Assembly: GCA_003956705.1 (NCBI GenBank)
Contig: QZCP01000227.1
Span: 1 to 64,000 of the forward strand
DNA from: Brevipalpus yothersi
Lineage: Eukaryota; Arthropoda; Arachnida; Trombidiformes; Tenuipalpidae
DNA length: 64,000 bases
Direction of reading: 5' to 3'
The notes beneath the pieces were generated by a model. That model made no database searches. It worked only from the letters and a program-made list of their open reading frames with translations, and was not told the origin of the DNA. A program made the position numbers and the translations under genes. The first letter of the stretch is position 1. The number at the start of each line of letters is the position of its first letter. This document shows positions 25,105 to 39,722 of the stretch, piece after piece.

Positions 25105-28066
25105 CGTACTGTGGCCTAATAATCAAAAATTGGACGAGAGAGAGAGAGAGAGACAAATAATTATGTATGTAGATGATGATGGGAAACGATGGTGAAAACA
25201 CCGGTGATGTGTTGATCGTTGATGACTGGATGGTGGTGGTGGTGGTAGTGATTGGATGATTGGTGCTGATTGGTGTTGGGTGAATATATGGAAATATATT
25301 CACAATTGGTTACACTTGAAAAGCCAATATACTCACATACGGAACATACATACACACAATACAAGGCATACACACACAATTGAGAGTGTGAATACAAATG
25401 CACCAGAGTAAGAAAGTCTAGTAAATTACAGAGAGATGAAGATGATGAAGAAGAAGAGAAGAGAAAAAAAGTCTTGACAAAGTTATCAGCTGAAGAATAA
25501 TTATTTTTTTTCCTCCTCTTCTTCTTTCACAACTTGGTTGCCGATCATTTTCTGGGTCGTCTTGGTCTTGGGTCTTCTCACTCTCTCTCTCTTGCTCTTT
25601 TTTCTCTCTCTTTGATTAAGTTAATTGTTTATATGTGTGGTGTGTGTATATGTGTTTATACTATGGTATGTGTCTATTTGTCTATGATTTAGCGTAGTGT
25701 GTTTTTATGGATAAAAAATTTTATTGATGTGTATGGCCAAAAAAAGTATTTGAACGTTACACTTTTTTCGCAAGTATCACATTTGAAATTGGTTAATTTT
25801 TTGAACAACAACTACACCAAACTTTCACTTTCAATTTCAATTTCAATTTCAATTTCGAGAGAGAGAGAGGAAAGAGAGAGAAAAAAGTCTCTCTATGAAC
25901 AAGGATAAATCAATATTGAATTGGATGAAATAAAAAAATCAACGATTGAAGCAACATGTGTGTGTGTAAAAATCACATAGAAAGCGAAAGTTTCATCAAC
26001 AAGATCACATATGAAAGTCACCAGATTGTGTGTGTATGTGTGTGTTTATAAGAGGAAAATACAAAAGATTTGCAAGATGAATGATTAAATTTTGATCATT
26101 TACACACACATTTCATGGTGAAGATGGACCTTTTATATTGTCATTTAACGAAATGTAATTATAATGATGATCACAACAACAGAAAGAAAGTGGCTTAGAA
26201 ACAAGGGAAAATAAAGAAAGTGGTTGATGATGATTTCTTAACACACACACACACACACCAATCAGGATGGACACGGACACCAGAGACTAGTTGATATCAG
26301 CCAAGGACATTGGACAAGGAAGAAAAAAAGAGTGATGATAATTATTAAGAAAAAAGAAAGAAAGTCTATTATAAAAAAAAAGATGGATTGTCGATGAAAA
26401 GTAAACCTTTAACAGTCGGCCTCGAGATTGTGAACACTATTTCTTCCTCTCTCTCTGCATGTGTGCCTATGTGCCTATGTGTGCCTTCCTTGGTTAATAC
26501 AGGTACATGAAAAACTTTTACCAAATTCAAGTTGTTCAGCCATCCACGCTTACCTGGCTGGCTGGTAAAAGAGAGAGATACAAGTTATTATTATTACCTG
26601 TACATGCAACCAACCAACCAACTAACCAACCTGCCAAAAGAGAGAGAGAGAGGAAAAAGAAAGAGAAAGAGAAGCGGCTGAAAGAATCTCGGAGCCAAAA
26701 TGAAAAGAGAGGCTCTTGCACCATCTTCCAATGGAACGTCCTTGATTTCTGTACACATTAGGGTACCATCTCAACCCGACCGGCTATCCGATGGCTTCAC
26801 TTGCCATCATCTTCATCTTCATCTCACTTTCTCTCTCTTTTTTATCTTTCTCTCTCTCTCTCTCTTGCTCTCACCACTGGTGGGATGATCAATGTTCACT
26901 GGCCATAGCGCTTATGTTAACCAAAGTAATCTCAAAATTATGTCCACTCCTACGGTTTTTTCCACTTCACTTTTGGCCATAGGTTAAATGATTTGATAAT
27001 GATTCAAACCTGAAAGTGAATTGGCAAAGAGAGAGAGAGAAAGAGAGAAGAAGGAAAAAGTGTGTAGGTTGCTCTTGGATCCACTTGATTTGCTTTCTTG
27101 AGACTATGTTATGGATGATTAAGAAAGTCAGCCATGCATCAATTATGTGGGATACAAATCATGGTAGAGCTCAAAAGTGAACAATTTTTGAAACTCTTTG
27201 GTGACTCATACACTGGCTTGAAGCCATGTAATATGTCTGTGGAGAGTGGAGTGAAAAATGATCTCCAGAATGTCTATCGAGTATATGGAGAACATTACAA
27301 TCATCAATGAATATGAGGGAATGTGGTGAACAATTAAGCTTTTTCGTAAGTGATGCCCGAATAATTACATTACGCAAAGTCATTGATTCGATATGTATAT
27401 TTATATCATTAGACAGGTTATCGGACCACCATCAGTCTATGCTAATTTACTTTAATTACAAAGTTCATTCATCAATCAAGGAATGTGGTAGCATTCATCG
27501 GAAACTCTCTGGAATGCTCTCATTTGGTATGGAAAAAATTGATCAATAATGAATCTCAATATTTTCGCAAATTACAATCGTAATTCTAAGATTCCTCACC
27601 ACACATTGAACGTTGTTCACATTCTCTCTCAAGTTTTATATCCAATAACTGAACTGAATTAGGAAACTTTTCCAACATCAAATTAAAGCATACTATGATC
27701 TCTCAGCATTTGGAATCAAGAATGGACGTTATGGAAGTTTACTAGTATGTTTATGATTAAAACAAAAAAAGAATAAGAAGAACAGGTTGTTGTTGTTGAT
27801 GTTGATGTTCTTGTTGTGTCCACTTTAAAAAAGATTTTCTCCTGCTTCTTGGTTTCTGTTGTTTATCAACTTATTTCCCTTATTTTATGAATCGCTTTTG
27901 GCAATATACAATCACCGTACTATCAGCTATGTATAGTTACTTTTTGGTCCATCTTCATCGCTCATCACCTTTCATCATTACACTTTCGACGTTTCCATCT
28001 TATACTTGTTATGATCCTCATCAATTTTTCCTCATCTGCTGTTGAGTCTTTTGGTTGATTTTTTCT

Positions 28067-28069
<3 letters not shown>

Positions 28070-28117
<48 letters not shown>
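28070..28117. repeat. (TC)n microsatellite
   Basis: Uninterrupted TC tract of nearly 50 bases in the gene desert. Confidence 0.96.
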
Positions 28118-28121
<4 letters not shown>

Positions 28122-30603
28122 ATCTTGCTTTCTCTCTCTATTGGATCTATTGGAGAGCTTTTCACGAAAATCTTTCATCTACTTGAGCCATCATTTTGCT
28201 TTCAGATCAGATTAATCTGATTCCTCTCCAATTGAAGCCAACAGGAAACGAAGAATAAATTTCTAGCACCAAGAATTACAGAAACTCTGAAAAGAAATAG
28301 TCACGCATTCAATATACAGTTTGCACCAATCGGAACTGAATGAATGAATGGATAATTCACTTTTCCATACTAATTACAATAATTCAAATGAAGATTTAAT
28401 TTAATTTTAAGATCCAAAATCGGAACCTTCATAGTTTCCTGATATCAACTCTTCTCATTGATGATGATCAACTTCCCATTCCTATTGGCACTTTACTCTA
28501 TTAAGCTCACAAAAATCATTTCTCGAGTCATCATCATCATCATCATTGAGTAACATCATTTTGAAAACGTTCATGTAGTCAGATATATATCTATATATAT
28601 ATATTTTTTCCAGTTCATATGTTCTTCATCGATTGAAGAAAAAAATTATTAAGATACATCCGATCATTCAACCACAGACCTCTTCATTCGAAATCGTAGC
28701 TACTATCCAAAAAGCCTCTACAGATCTTAATCACACAGCTGAAGAATTAATTCTCCCAGAAGATTAACGAAATTTTCTATCTCTCTCTCTTTCTCCTCAA
28801 TCACTAATTCTCAATCCGATTCTGACCGAAATTCAGCGACATTCCCTGATAAACACCACACATGCTGTATACTCATCTATCCGTATATCAGCTAGAGTCC
28901 AAGCAACTGAACATGATAAGTGAAAGTGATTGGGTCACTTGAGGCAATGATGGAAGAAGTTCAGGGGGTGCCGATGATTGAGCAAGTTGATTCATTTAAT
29001 CGGAAGACGATCCAGGTAGATACAAGTCAGGAGAGAGAGAGAGAAAGATTCAAGTTTGCTCCTCTCGCTCATCTCATCTGATCTCATTGATATCATTTTG
29101 TAAAATCTAGGCGTAATTTTCGTTGAGAACGATCAGGCCGAAAGAGAGAAAGAGAAAGAAGATAAAGTGACACCATGATTGCCAAAGCACAGCACATTAT
29201 CCGTAATCCATCAAAGTTAGCATGCATTCGCGCGGATTCCACTACGATTATTCTGATCACCGAGAATTTTCTTTATCCAATATGATATCAATGCATATCA
29301 GGGCAATTGAAAGAGAGAAAAATCATGAGCCACCAGCACCAAGGTGAGGCTCAATAATTTGTGGCCTACTTAAATTAAAAGAATGGAATAGCAAATAGGA
29401 AAATGCAGCTTGGTATGTACGGTATGAGCAAACTTTACATAGACAATCGAAAATTTGAGAGGAGAGAGGAAAAACGAAAAAATTTTTCGAACAGGTCGAT
29501 TGGATACATTGATTGCTCTTCTTACAAACGAAATTTGAAAACCATCGATAGAGAGAGTGATTTCTCTCTCTCTCTCTCTCTCTCTCTATCCAGTAAGAGG
29601 ATTATCCGAAAAGTAGTCAAATTATTGTTTTTTCAGTTTACAGATTATAGCCACTACCACTTGATTTGGAGAGTGTCTATCAAATTTTTTGGCCTGAAAC
29701 AACCAATATGTGAGATGGTGCAATCGATTGTCAATCCACTGAGCACTTAACCACGAATGGTCAAACCGATTATGATCATTATTATCTTAATCATTTGTCT
29801 TAAATTTTCTAATGGATCTTGATGTGGTGGTGGCGTATTGTGTGTATTAAGGTATGAATGGAAGACAAAATTCTGGGGTGAACGCTGGTGGTGGTCAAGA
29901 TCAAGCACCCAGTGTGGGTCAATAAAATGGATAAGAAAGACCAATTGACCACTAAATGGGTGGAAACATGTAGGGATCATCCACACACATGTATTCACTT
30001 ACAACGAAAAGTTTCGACGATGATAGTCCAGTCCAATTGAAATAAGTATTATAATTTATGAGCAAAAAAAGCACAAGAAGAAAAAAAGAAATATCAGTTT
30101 TTTGTCATGGAAAAAATTTCCGTTATTGCAACATACCGATTCACATCTCGAGATAGCCATCTGAATATCAAGTATTCATGGTCCTCACAAGCATGATGGT
30201 CAGCTGTATCATTAATCATTCTTGTCTCATCTTCTTCCACCTTCTCCTCCTCATCCGGAGGAAATGAAGAGAACGAATAAGGCAAAAATTAACACTCGAT
30301 GCTATCGAATTTTGATCTAATCTTGGACTCAGAAAGCCTTTAAGGCTATTTGTACAATGTTACTTTTACACACTTTCATTCATAGAGTCAAGTAACTTAA
30401 AGGTTAAGCACATTCGTGTCCACCACTTTTTCATGCTCATATTATGTGAAATGTATATATTTATATACACATACACTCTTTCAAAAGGCTATAGTTGAAG
30501 CACATATTCTGCAGATTGAGAGTTGAGGCGATGATTTTTTATCATGCTTCTGTCTCGATGATCATGCAAGAACGAAATCGAAATCCATCATTTTATGGAT
30601 ATA

Positions 30604-30606
<3 letters not shown>

Positions 30607-30655
<49 letters not shown>
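30607..30655. repeat. (TC)n microsatellite
   Basis: Uninterrupted TC tract of about 49 bases in the gene desert. Confidence 0.96.
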
Positions 30656-30658
<3 letters not shown>

Positions 30659-31691
30659 ACCCTATTCAATCCTTCCACGGCAAGTTGCACGAGAAATAAT
30701 TTGAGATGTGATATAAAAAAAAGTTTACGCTTTTTTCTCTCTTCCTCTCTCTCTCTCTCCCTTCTTTGATTCGATTTTCATTTGTTCAGGAGAGAGAGAG
30801 AAAAAAATAAGGAGATGATATTCACAACATTATCATCATAATGCTAATTGTGGAGAGCGATGAATATCAAACAAATTTTGACAATTCAATGAGCGCTGAC
30901 AAATTGTGAAGCTAAGAAAAAATCATCTTCTTCTCCTACTACTATTTCCTACCATTACCATACTACATCTTTCAACTGTTAACTACCCAAAATAAAACAA
31001 ACTCTCCAGACAGGCCATTCTGGCCACAATAATGATGTGAATGATCTTCAACAACAGCAACACTCTGCATCTTTCACAAACCAGATGACGATCGATGTTT
31101 ATCTTAATGATTTGCTTTGACTTCCTCATGATTTGGAAGGTTCAATTTTGCTATTCATTTCTCTCAACTAAAACCACTTGCAATGTATGAAACTGTTCTC
31201 ACTTCAAAATAACATACATCTACATACATCTTTCCCTCTCTCTCTTATCTTCATCTTCCTTTATTTAAATGAAAATTAATTTGATGAACACCGAAGAGAG
31301 ATAGAAGTTGAACAACTCAGGAATGGTATTGAGTATTCTGGATGATGATCTTCACAGCTACAGGATAACAAACTGTTAGAATTGAAAGTGACATCAATAC
31401 ATGAAGAATACATGAGAATATGTTTCCTACATGCATATGCTTACGTTTTCTTTTCGAACACACGCCTGCATACACATATTAACGCTACAGGCACAGGAAA
31501 ATACCCAATGTCCAGTTCATTGGCCTGATGGAAGTGATGGACGATCGGAGGAACCGAAAAAAAAGTGCGAATGAGAAGAAAAAAATATTCAGCGTAGATC
31601 AACGGGGCCACGATCTTTGACTTGCTCACTTTTGACCTAATCTAATTAAAAATTCGAGATTCTTTTCAAATGAAAAGTAATTCCGACCAAA

Positions 31692-31707
<16 letters not shown>

Positions 31708-31766
<59 letters not shown>
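31708..31766. repeat. (GA)n microsatellite
   Basis: Uninterrupted GA tract of nearly 60 bases, followed by a purine-rich patch to about 31980. Confidence 0.96.
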
Positions 31767-31768
<2 letters not shown>

Positions 31769-32986
31769 AATTTGTGAATTCGAAAAAAAGTGAGCTCTTT
31801 AGGGGATGAAATATTGGAGAAAGAGAGAGTGAATAATATTAGGCGAGAGGAGGAAGAGCGGGAAAAAGCAAGTAAAGTGGGAGGCTGATAAACGAAAGTA
31901 AGAAAGAGAGAGAGAGAGAGCGAAAACGATGAAGAAGAAGAGGAAGATAGGAGGAGAAGATCAGCGAGGAGGAGGAGAAGATGAATTCGACAAGTTCTAA
32001 GATCATCTTCCGATCTGCACTTTCATATAAAAAGTACAATTCTTACTTTTAAGTGCCATCAGTGTCCTTATCGTGCATCGACTGACCGGTACTGACCAAC
32101 ATATCCATCTTGTGCGTGGTCGTTTCTTTTATCGTTATCTTTTTTGTACGCTACTTTTTAGCTCAACAGTGATAACTAATAATCAACTATCTTTTGTTTT
32201 GTTCGAAAAAAAAGATATTGTTCGATAAAGTTTGATAAAAATTTCAAGATACACATACACATTTTGTTTGGTGGCTCACAATTTTCATTGGAAATATGAG
32301 ACTGGTAAGTAATGTGATGCATCAAATGGATGCAGATATTATGATATCCATTTGATCTTCTTTGCAATTAATCGTGATTCCGGAACTTATTCTTGAAACA
32401 TTGACTCAATATAAACAGTGGAGACTTTGAATCATATCCAAATGCTATTTGAATCTCATCAAATTCAGTGACATAGTTACTCTTAGATCATGATGAATTC
32501 ATATTTCACATGTCAATCTTTCATCTACATCTGTATCTATCTTCACTTCTTTTTTCTTCCATCCCTCAATGAGATTAGTTTTCGAGATGAGGATTGAAAA
32601 TCTGTAGATTTGCTATTCAAAATTTTCATTGTTAAGATCAGACAAACTGAATATACAGGTCACCATCATAATGGAAGACCATGATTATAATCGATGCAAA
32701 TTTTTCTGTCCACTATGAACAATGAGGCTTCTTCTTTTTCTTTTTTGTGCGATATTATGCAATAACGTTGTTCGTTGACACCATATGCAAAAGCCTCTGA
32801 TAGAAAAGAATTTCTTTTTCACCTACCTTTTTCCAATTCTATCACATTTTCTCTTCTCTTCTCCTCATTCTTTTGAGGACGCTTCCTTATTGGCATTTAC
32901 GCGTGATATCAAATGAAAATTGGTAAAACTTATATGAAATTGGTCACTCAGTTGGTAACAGCTTTGATTAGTCTCGTTAGTAAAGG

Positions 32987-32993
<7 letters not shown>

Positions 32994-33052
<59 letters not shown>
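32994..33052. repeat. (GA)n microsatellite
   Basis: GA tract of nearly 60 bases. The 188-codon plus-strand frame across it is compositional and has no family resemblance. Confidence 0.95.
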
Positions 33053-33060
<8 letters not shown>

Positions 33061-34308
33061 GGCAAGGAATCATCATCTTTGTATTCCATCAATTTCCTGG
33101 TGATCACATATATATAGATATATATTTACAAACTCAACATCATCAAAACAAATTCGATCTCAATTCGATCTCGATTACCTTTTTAGTTTCTCAGCAGCAG
33201 ATGATTTTTTTTTCTCTCACTTTCTATAAGCTTTACAATAGCATTGACCGATCAATTTTTGATCTTGTTGTTGATTCGAGCGATTCTGGTACTAATCGGA
33301 AGGAAAAAAAAGTAGTCTCAAAAGATCATCTCAAAAGTACAGAAGATCGAGAGAGAGAGAGAGAGAGAAAACTTTTTTTCATACCTTTTTTTTCTATCAA
33401 TCGCATTCTTATTGATCGATTCATTTTTCTCGCCGTTGTTTTTCTTTCTCTCCAATTTATCCACTCTCATTTTCGATAAACATGAATACTGTAAAATTCA
33501 TTCACTACAAATATGTTATTGATATGTATTTATAAATATTCCTATGATCAAGCTGCAGCTCTTGTTACAGCTTATTACCTATTTTCAGAATCTCATCAGC
33601 ACTTGTTTGTGTTTCCCCTAATTTGCATAACCAATTCACTTCACATACCCATCTCCATTCGTGATTAGCCAAGATGACCGATCGATCACTTGATCCCTCT
33701 CTCTTTTTCTCTCTTCCATCTTCTCTCTTCTCAAAAAGTTCAATTTGAGAAAATTTTTCGAGGAAGGCTCTTCTTTTGGTGTAGGTTTGATCATGAAGTT
33801 TATCATTTCTCATTTTTTGGTACTAAAATGGCCCATCTTCTGAGTGATGCCTTCTCATTCTGGTTTAATCCATCTTTTCAGAAGCATGATATCTTTTGCA
33901 GTAGAAAAAAAAATCGGATAGAAAAAGTATCATATCTCTTGCTGGCCTCTAGCTGATCCTCAAATCGTAAGATAAGCGAAAAAAAAGTGCGCCATATCAG
34001 AAGTACTGAACTTCTGAGCTCACACATAAACATGTATCAGAAGTGTTGAGAGTGAAAAATTTTGCTAACCAACATGATAGATTCGAACAGATGATAAGGC
34101 TTGTCAGTTATTTTATCTCTCTCATCTCATGTTCATGAATGAGGTGTCGAATGAGATGAGTCGATAATTCCAATCACTTTCTCGAAAAGCTTCCACCAAG
34201 CCTTCTATCAATCTATCCAAGGTTACTCATCATATCATATCATCAAATATCATCTGGCCCATCCTGTCTGATGATCATCATCTTTATTGGTTGCCCTCTT
34301 CTAACGGT

Positions 34309-34311
<3 letters not shown>

Positions 34312-34351
<40 letters not shown>
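34312..34351. repeat. (TC)n microsatellite
   Basis: Uninterrupted TC tract of about 40 bases. Confidence 0.95.
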
Positions 34352-34354
<3 letters not shown>

Positions 34355-35262
34355 TGCTCTTCTTCATCATCTTGATCTCATTGATTGTGATGTATTATTA
34401 TTACTATTACGTTTAGGGATAAAGTTTTTCATGATTTTGACCGAGAAAGTTGGGCTTTGTTCTAATGTTTTGTATTGTGTCAACCATCACTTGAGCCCAC
34501 ATATTATCATCAGCTTGGTTCTCTTCCTTTTATTGACTCATTATCGCTTCTTGTTTAACATTTTTCACATTCAAAGAGGTGGTCAAAATGATTATCTCCT
34601 GAAGCGTTTTATCTATTGTTTTTTTTTCATTTTTGCACCTCATCATCAATCTCGCTTACCGTTAGTTCACTTCCGATAGCTCTCCAGTGAGATTTGTTGA
34701 ATAGTAATGAATTTGATTGGCCAATATCTAAGCTGATTAGCTGATGATACCGACGATCCTATCCATTTTCATCATTACCGTTGATGCTATTCATCATGAT
34801 CAATATGATATCAGACCTCCCAGGCCATACTTGAATATCAGCCGATCATGGATTGAAATATATTTTGCCGGAATTGTGGCAAAAAAACTTCAAAATTCTG
34901 TCAAGACTGTCAAATGATACGATGATCAAATTTGAATGTTTCATTTCCGAAAAAATCTGAAAAATTGTTGAAAGTTACAGCGAACACACCTTCCGGTGAT
35001 TCAAGAGATGAATCATCATTAGACTATCAAGTGTGTGCAGGAGACAGCATTCCAGTTGAATGTGGTTGAAGTGGACTTTGAGTGAAAATTGAATACGAAA
35101 CGAGCGAGAGTGAAATTTAAAAGTCATGAGGCAATCAAGCTAATTTGCGAGCTTGTAGTGTCATGCATTGCAGAGAGATGATCACCTAAAAATAGGGAGA
35201 TGAGACCTCTTCTTTTTCTTCTTCTTCATCTCTTCTTCCTATTCTCCATCTTATACATCCTC

Positions 35263-35265
<3 letters not shown>

Positions 35266-35326
<61 letters not shown>
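35266..35326. repeat. (TC)n microsatellite
   Basis: Uninterrupted TC tract of about 60 bases preceded by a pyrimidine-rich patch. Confidence 0.96.
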
Positions 35327-35329
<3 letters not shown>

Positions 35330-37971
35330 GATTCATAAGTGAGAGAAAGGACGATCGCATCTTGACTAACTTTCTCCACCAAAATTAGAGTTCAGTTCAC
35401 TTCATCACGAAAATTAAGATGGGCTAACTAAGAAGAGGAGATGAATTCTTGTCGCTTCAGGCAGATTATCATCACAATTCTTGCCACTTGTTCTCTCTCT
35501 CTCTCGCTCTTTCTTTCTATATGTATATCCGTTCTGTCGGCTCAATTAAATCGCCCTGATTTGAGAGAATTTTAGACAGACCATCCGATTGCATGTGCCT
35601 TGACCAACAGAGAATAATAACACTATGTATAGCTGAAATATAATGGTCAGTCTGGCTGATGATTATGGTCAGAATGGCTGGCAGATGTGAGTAATGGCTG
35701 TGAAAAGGTGACAAGTTCTATTGATACTTGAGCATCATTTGGCATTAAAATTAGAGTATTTCCATCTTCTGGATGATCAATCAGAGAAAAAGCGAGCCCA
35801 TCAGTCATAATTTTTACTGAATACATTAGTGTTCGATGAAAATTCAGGTCAAATTAGACATTCAGAATCGGTCAGCTCCTGAAGCCTAGGGAAAAGATTT
35901 CTTCTTCTTCTTCTTCTCTCAAATAAGTCGAATGAATCCAATTGTTGAAAGATGATTTGATAGACATGGACTCGTTCTCTGGGTAAGTCTCTCTTTCTCT
36001 CTCTCTCTCTTAAATGATGATGGAAAAAGTTTGTCATTTCAAAAAAGAACTTGGATCGCTATAAAAAGGAACCTCAGAATATCATGAAGCCAAAACAGAA
36101 CATACAACCTTGTTCATCCGATGGATTGGCAACTTATGATCTGGAATTAGTCACCATTTCAACGTCATGCTGAAATTTTAAGCTGGTCTGATCAGGCAAT
36201 GTTTTAAATGAAGAGACCATAATTTTCATTAAGCCACGACAAGATGATAAATCGAAAGCAAGAGAGAGAAAGAGAGAGAGAGATTGAAGAGGTACTTAGA
36301 AGAAAAATTTGAGTCCAAAAAAGATAGAAAACCTTCTATATTGAGCCAACCGACCGTTCAAATCGTCAAAGTTTTGTTTTTTCAATTATCATCACTTTTC
36401 CATGCTGGAACCGCATCATTTATATCCTCATCCCTGAGGCGATCTAAGTTGCTACAGAGTACCGTTATCCACGATCTTTACCAATTGGGATATGGTGCTT
36501 TGTCTCCTACTCTTACCAGTATTTTAAATAATTTTCATTATGGAAAATTTTTTCCCAATTAACCTCTCTTCTGAATTCTCATTCTCTCGAACTTACCCAT
36601 GTTCCGGTCTGAACATTTTGCCAACATTTTTTTCGGCGGGAAAAGTGATGCTCACGTATTTACTGTGTTTAGGTGAAAGTGATCTGCTCTAGGCGCCGTT
36701 CTCGATCCTGAGATTGGATAGCCTGAATAGCTATTTGGAATGTTCACTATTTTTTTATCAATTCGATTCGAGTGGCTATCGAAAGAGGATGGAGAAGAAT
36801 GAAGAAGAAGAAGAAGAAGAAAAGAATTTCAGGAAGAAGGAGGATGAAAAAAAAATGTAAAATGCATCTGATACAGGAGGACTATGAGTGTAAAGTGTGC
36901 AGGTAATGATGAATATGATTGAAAAAAAAGTAATCGTGCCCTAAACAGTTTCATTTGATGATGATTCGATATTACCTTTGAGCACTTCTAGACCAATTTG
37001 GAAACATTCATACAGATTAGTGGCAACACTGTTTTTCTCTCTTTTTCCGAGAGACATACAAAATGATTCTCTATCTATCCTTCCCTTCTAAACTCTAAAT
37101 TGTCCTCGATTTTGCTCAAAATATATCCGGATATGTACACGATAGTCAATTTCAAACATATCGTGATCACACTTGAGGCTTTGGTCATTTTGAAATGACC
37201 AGACATTTCGATAGATATTCACATTTAATGATTGCCTGGGAGCGTATCAAATTATTGGAGAGAAAGTAATGAAAATTTTCGTTTACACCAATATTCAAAA
37301 GTTCTCATTTTATTTATCTTCTCTATCAATCAGTATTGTTAGCTTGATCTCTATTTCATACCATATAAATATATCAGTTGAATAAAATGGTACCCTCATT
37401 TCCGAAGTTATCATCGACTAGAAAGCAACTCTCTGCTTGAGTTCCAATAATATTGATGACATGTTCAAATATCATACCAATTGGAATGATAATCATGAAA
37501 TTATTCCTTTCCTTTCTCACTCTGGGATATTTCATACTAAAGATATTGATGATCATCATATTCAACTGTTTTGAAGCTAATCAGATAAAAGTAGTCCATA
37601 CATACTGGGTGAAAAAGTGCAATAAGATGAACATTCAAATTGGAATCATCATCTATAAATGGCGTTCAAGTAGGTGTTAAGGGACAAATAGGATCATCTG
37701 ATGTCGAATCAGACAACATGAGCTTGCACCAGCTTAACGAATCAGCAATACATGATTTACAATTTATAAAATATATATGTCTTCCTTTTCTCTCTCTCTC
37801 TCTCTTTCGGCTGATCATTAGCTCTATTTCTACCTTTACCTTTTAAGGAAAGGAGGATGGAAAAGACGATCAATTTTCATAGATTTTCAAAGCGACTGGT
37901 CAACTATTTTTTTTTTGTAGACCAGTCTACCATCATTTTGCCCTGAAGCAAAAATGTAGTGGTCCTGATGG

Positions 37972-37975
<4 letters not shown>

Positions 37976-38028
<53 letters not shown>

Positions 38029-38335
38029 NNNNNNNNNNNNNNNNNNNNNNNNNNNNNNNNNNNNNNNNNNNNNNNNNNNNNNNNNNNNNNNNNNNNNNNN
38101 NNNNNNNNNNNNNNNNNNNNNNNNNNNNNNNNNNNNNNNNNNNNNNNNNNNNNNNNNNNNNNNNNNNNNNNNNNNNNNNNNNNNNNNNNNNNNNNNNNNN
38201 NNNNNNNNNNNNNNNNNNNNNNNNNNNNNNNNNNNNNNNNNNNNNNNNNNNNNNNNNNNNNNNNNNNNNNNNNNNNNNNNNNNNNNNNNNNNNNNNNNNN
38301 NNNNNNNNNNNNNNNNNNNNNNNNNNNNNNNNNNN

Positions 38336-38366
<31 letters not shown>
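37976..38366. repeat. (GA)n tract containing an assembly gap
   Basis: GA repeat at 37976-38028, then 307 N (38029-38335), then GA repeat again to 38366. The same repeat phase on both sides indicates that the unread part is probably more of the tract. Its true length is unknown. Confidence 0.97.
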
Positions 38367-38368
<2 letters not shown>

Positions 38369-39242
38369 CAGCAAAGATGTATAATGATGATAAGGGCATA
38401 TAGTTCATAGTGATCATAATATACTGGTTTTATTATCAAGTAGCCGATAAATTCGGTGGATAAATTCAATTTTTTTTATCATGAAGGTCCACATAAAAGA
38501 CGCAAGAAGCGGAAGTGAGAGTATATGTTTGGCTGAGTATGAAAAAAAAGGAAATATATTTATCAAAATAGATGTAAGTTTGATTGTGTGTGTATGGAGA
38601 AGAAAATAAGTTAGAAGTAGAAATATTAGCCACTCAAAATCGATCAAAACTACACTTCAAAAAGGCTTTTAACCGAAATTTTAAGCTCTTTTGAATTGTT
38701 GACCACGATATATTGTTATCACTTGTGTGTGCTCAATCGAGGCCCATATGAGAAATAAATGTATTCAAATGATCATTATGATCGTTATTCTTGTCATCCT
38801 GGAAGATAGTTGAAAAGTGATCCACGAATTTATGATGATAACCAGTTTGGTTAGTATGAGTTTGTAAAATTTTTCTCTTTCCATTTTCATCATGTCTTAC
38901 TAGATTTAATTCAATTCATTTGTATCCAATTGAAATCGAAAGGATGCCTCCAAGTAGAAATAGATTTTTTCTTCCGAATAAGATGGTGTTGTGCGTGTGC
39001 ATATGTGTATGAGTTTGTGTGTGCATAATTAACAAAAAAAATTTTTTGCATTGATAAATAGGGAAAAAAATTTTGGTCAAGAATGGAAACTGACCTTTCA
39101 CACACACGCTCATCTTTTTGTCCATATGAATATATATACACACTTAAGAGAGAGCGAAAGTGACCCTTTTCTTTTTGGTAAAAAATAGAATTAACATATC
39201 TCTCTCTTTTTTTGCATACTCACATGCAACATTTGATGCTCA

Positions 39243-39264
39243 AATCATGATCATGATCATGATT
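39243..39264. repeat. 22-base perfect palindrome made of ATCATG units
   Basis: AATCATGATC followed by its own reverse complement, so the whole 22 bases read the same on both strands. It lies about 360 bases before the TATA box of the Gln-rich gene. Its role is unknown and it may be a small tandem repeat only. Confidence 0.6.
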
Positions 39265-39627
39265 GCTCCAGGAGCTGATGCATAATGTGATAAGAATTAA
39301 GATGATGAAGATTAAAACAACAGACCGACCATATATATACCAACAAACAAATGATAATATCAGTGCATCTTTATGATTGTGCTCGTGCAGCACTAATGAA
39401 TCAACGGAAGGGTCTGAACTTTATTGCCATTTTTATGTGTTCATTTTTTTCGATGAATATTTCCGGTCAAGGTTTCCACATGTCCACTTTTATTGCAATA
39501 ATATGGGTTGAATTTGAGATGCTGATTGTTGACCATCTTCATGATCATGGAGAGAATATTCAGAAAAAGTAGTTGGCAGTAGGATTATTGATTTAAATCA
39601 TATTTTTAAGTTTATACTCCATGATAC

Positions 39628-39635
39628 TATAAATA
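39628..39635 (+). promoter_or_regulatory. TATA box of the Gln-rich secreted protein gene
   Basis: TATAAATA, the best TATA match near a gene start in this window, 95 bases before the inferred start codon at 39723. Start of transcription is expected at about 39658. Confidence 0.6.
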
Positions 39636-39722
39636 GAGTCAGCTGGCTAAAGAGAGAGAGAGAAAGAAAGAAAGAAAGATGAATAAATCTGAGCTCATCT
39701 TAAATGATCTGAATAAATCTAA

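Larger units (their letters stand above)
25105..39627. other. Gene desert with simple repeats
   Basis: About 14.5 kb without any supportable coding exon on either strand. It holds numerous (GA)n/(TC)n tracts, CA runs (for example 26242-26258), poly-A stretches and one assembly gap. The left end must contain the SLC6 promoter and leader. I found no transposon ends, RNA gene or conserved peptide. Confidence 0.5.

Noticed and set aside
28520..28545. CRISPR-like or satellite arrays among short ATC/TCA repeats
   Set aside because: These are trinucleotide microsatellites without spacers, and the genome is eukaryotic.
32913..33479. 188-codon plus-strand frame
   Set aside because: It is driven by a GA repeat (Arg-Glu run) with unrelated sequence on both sides and no start or splice context.
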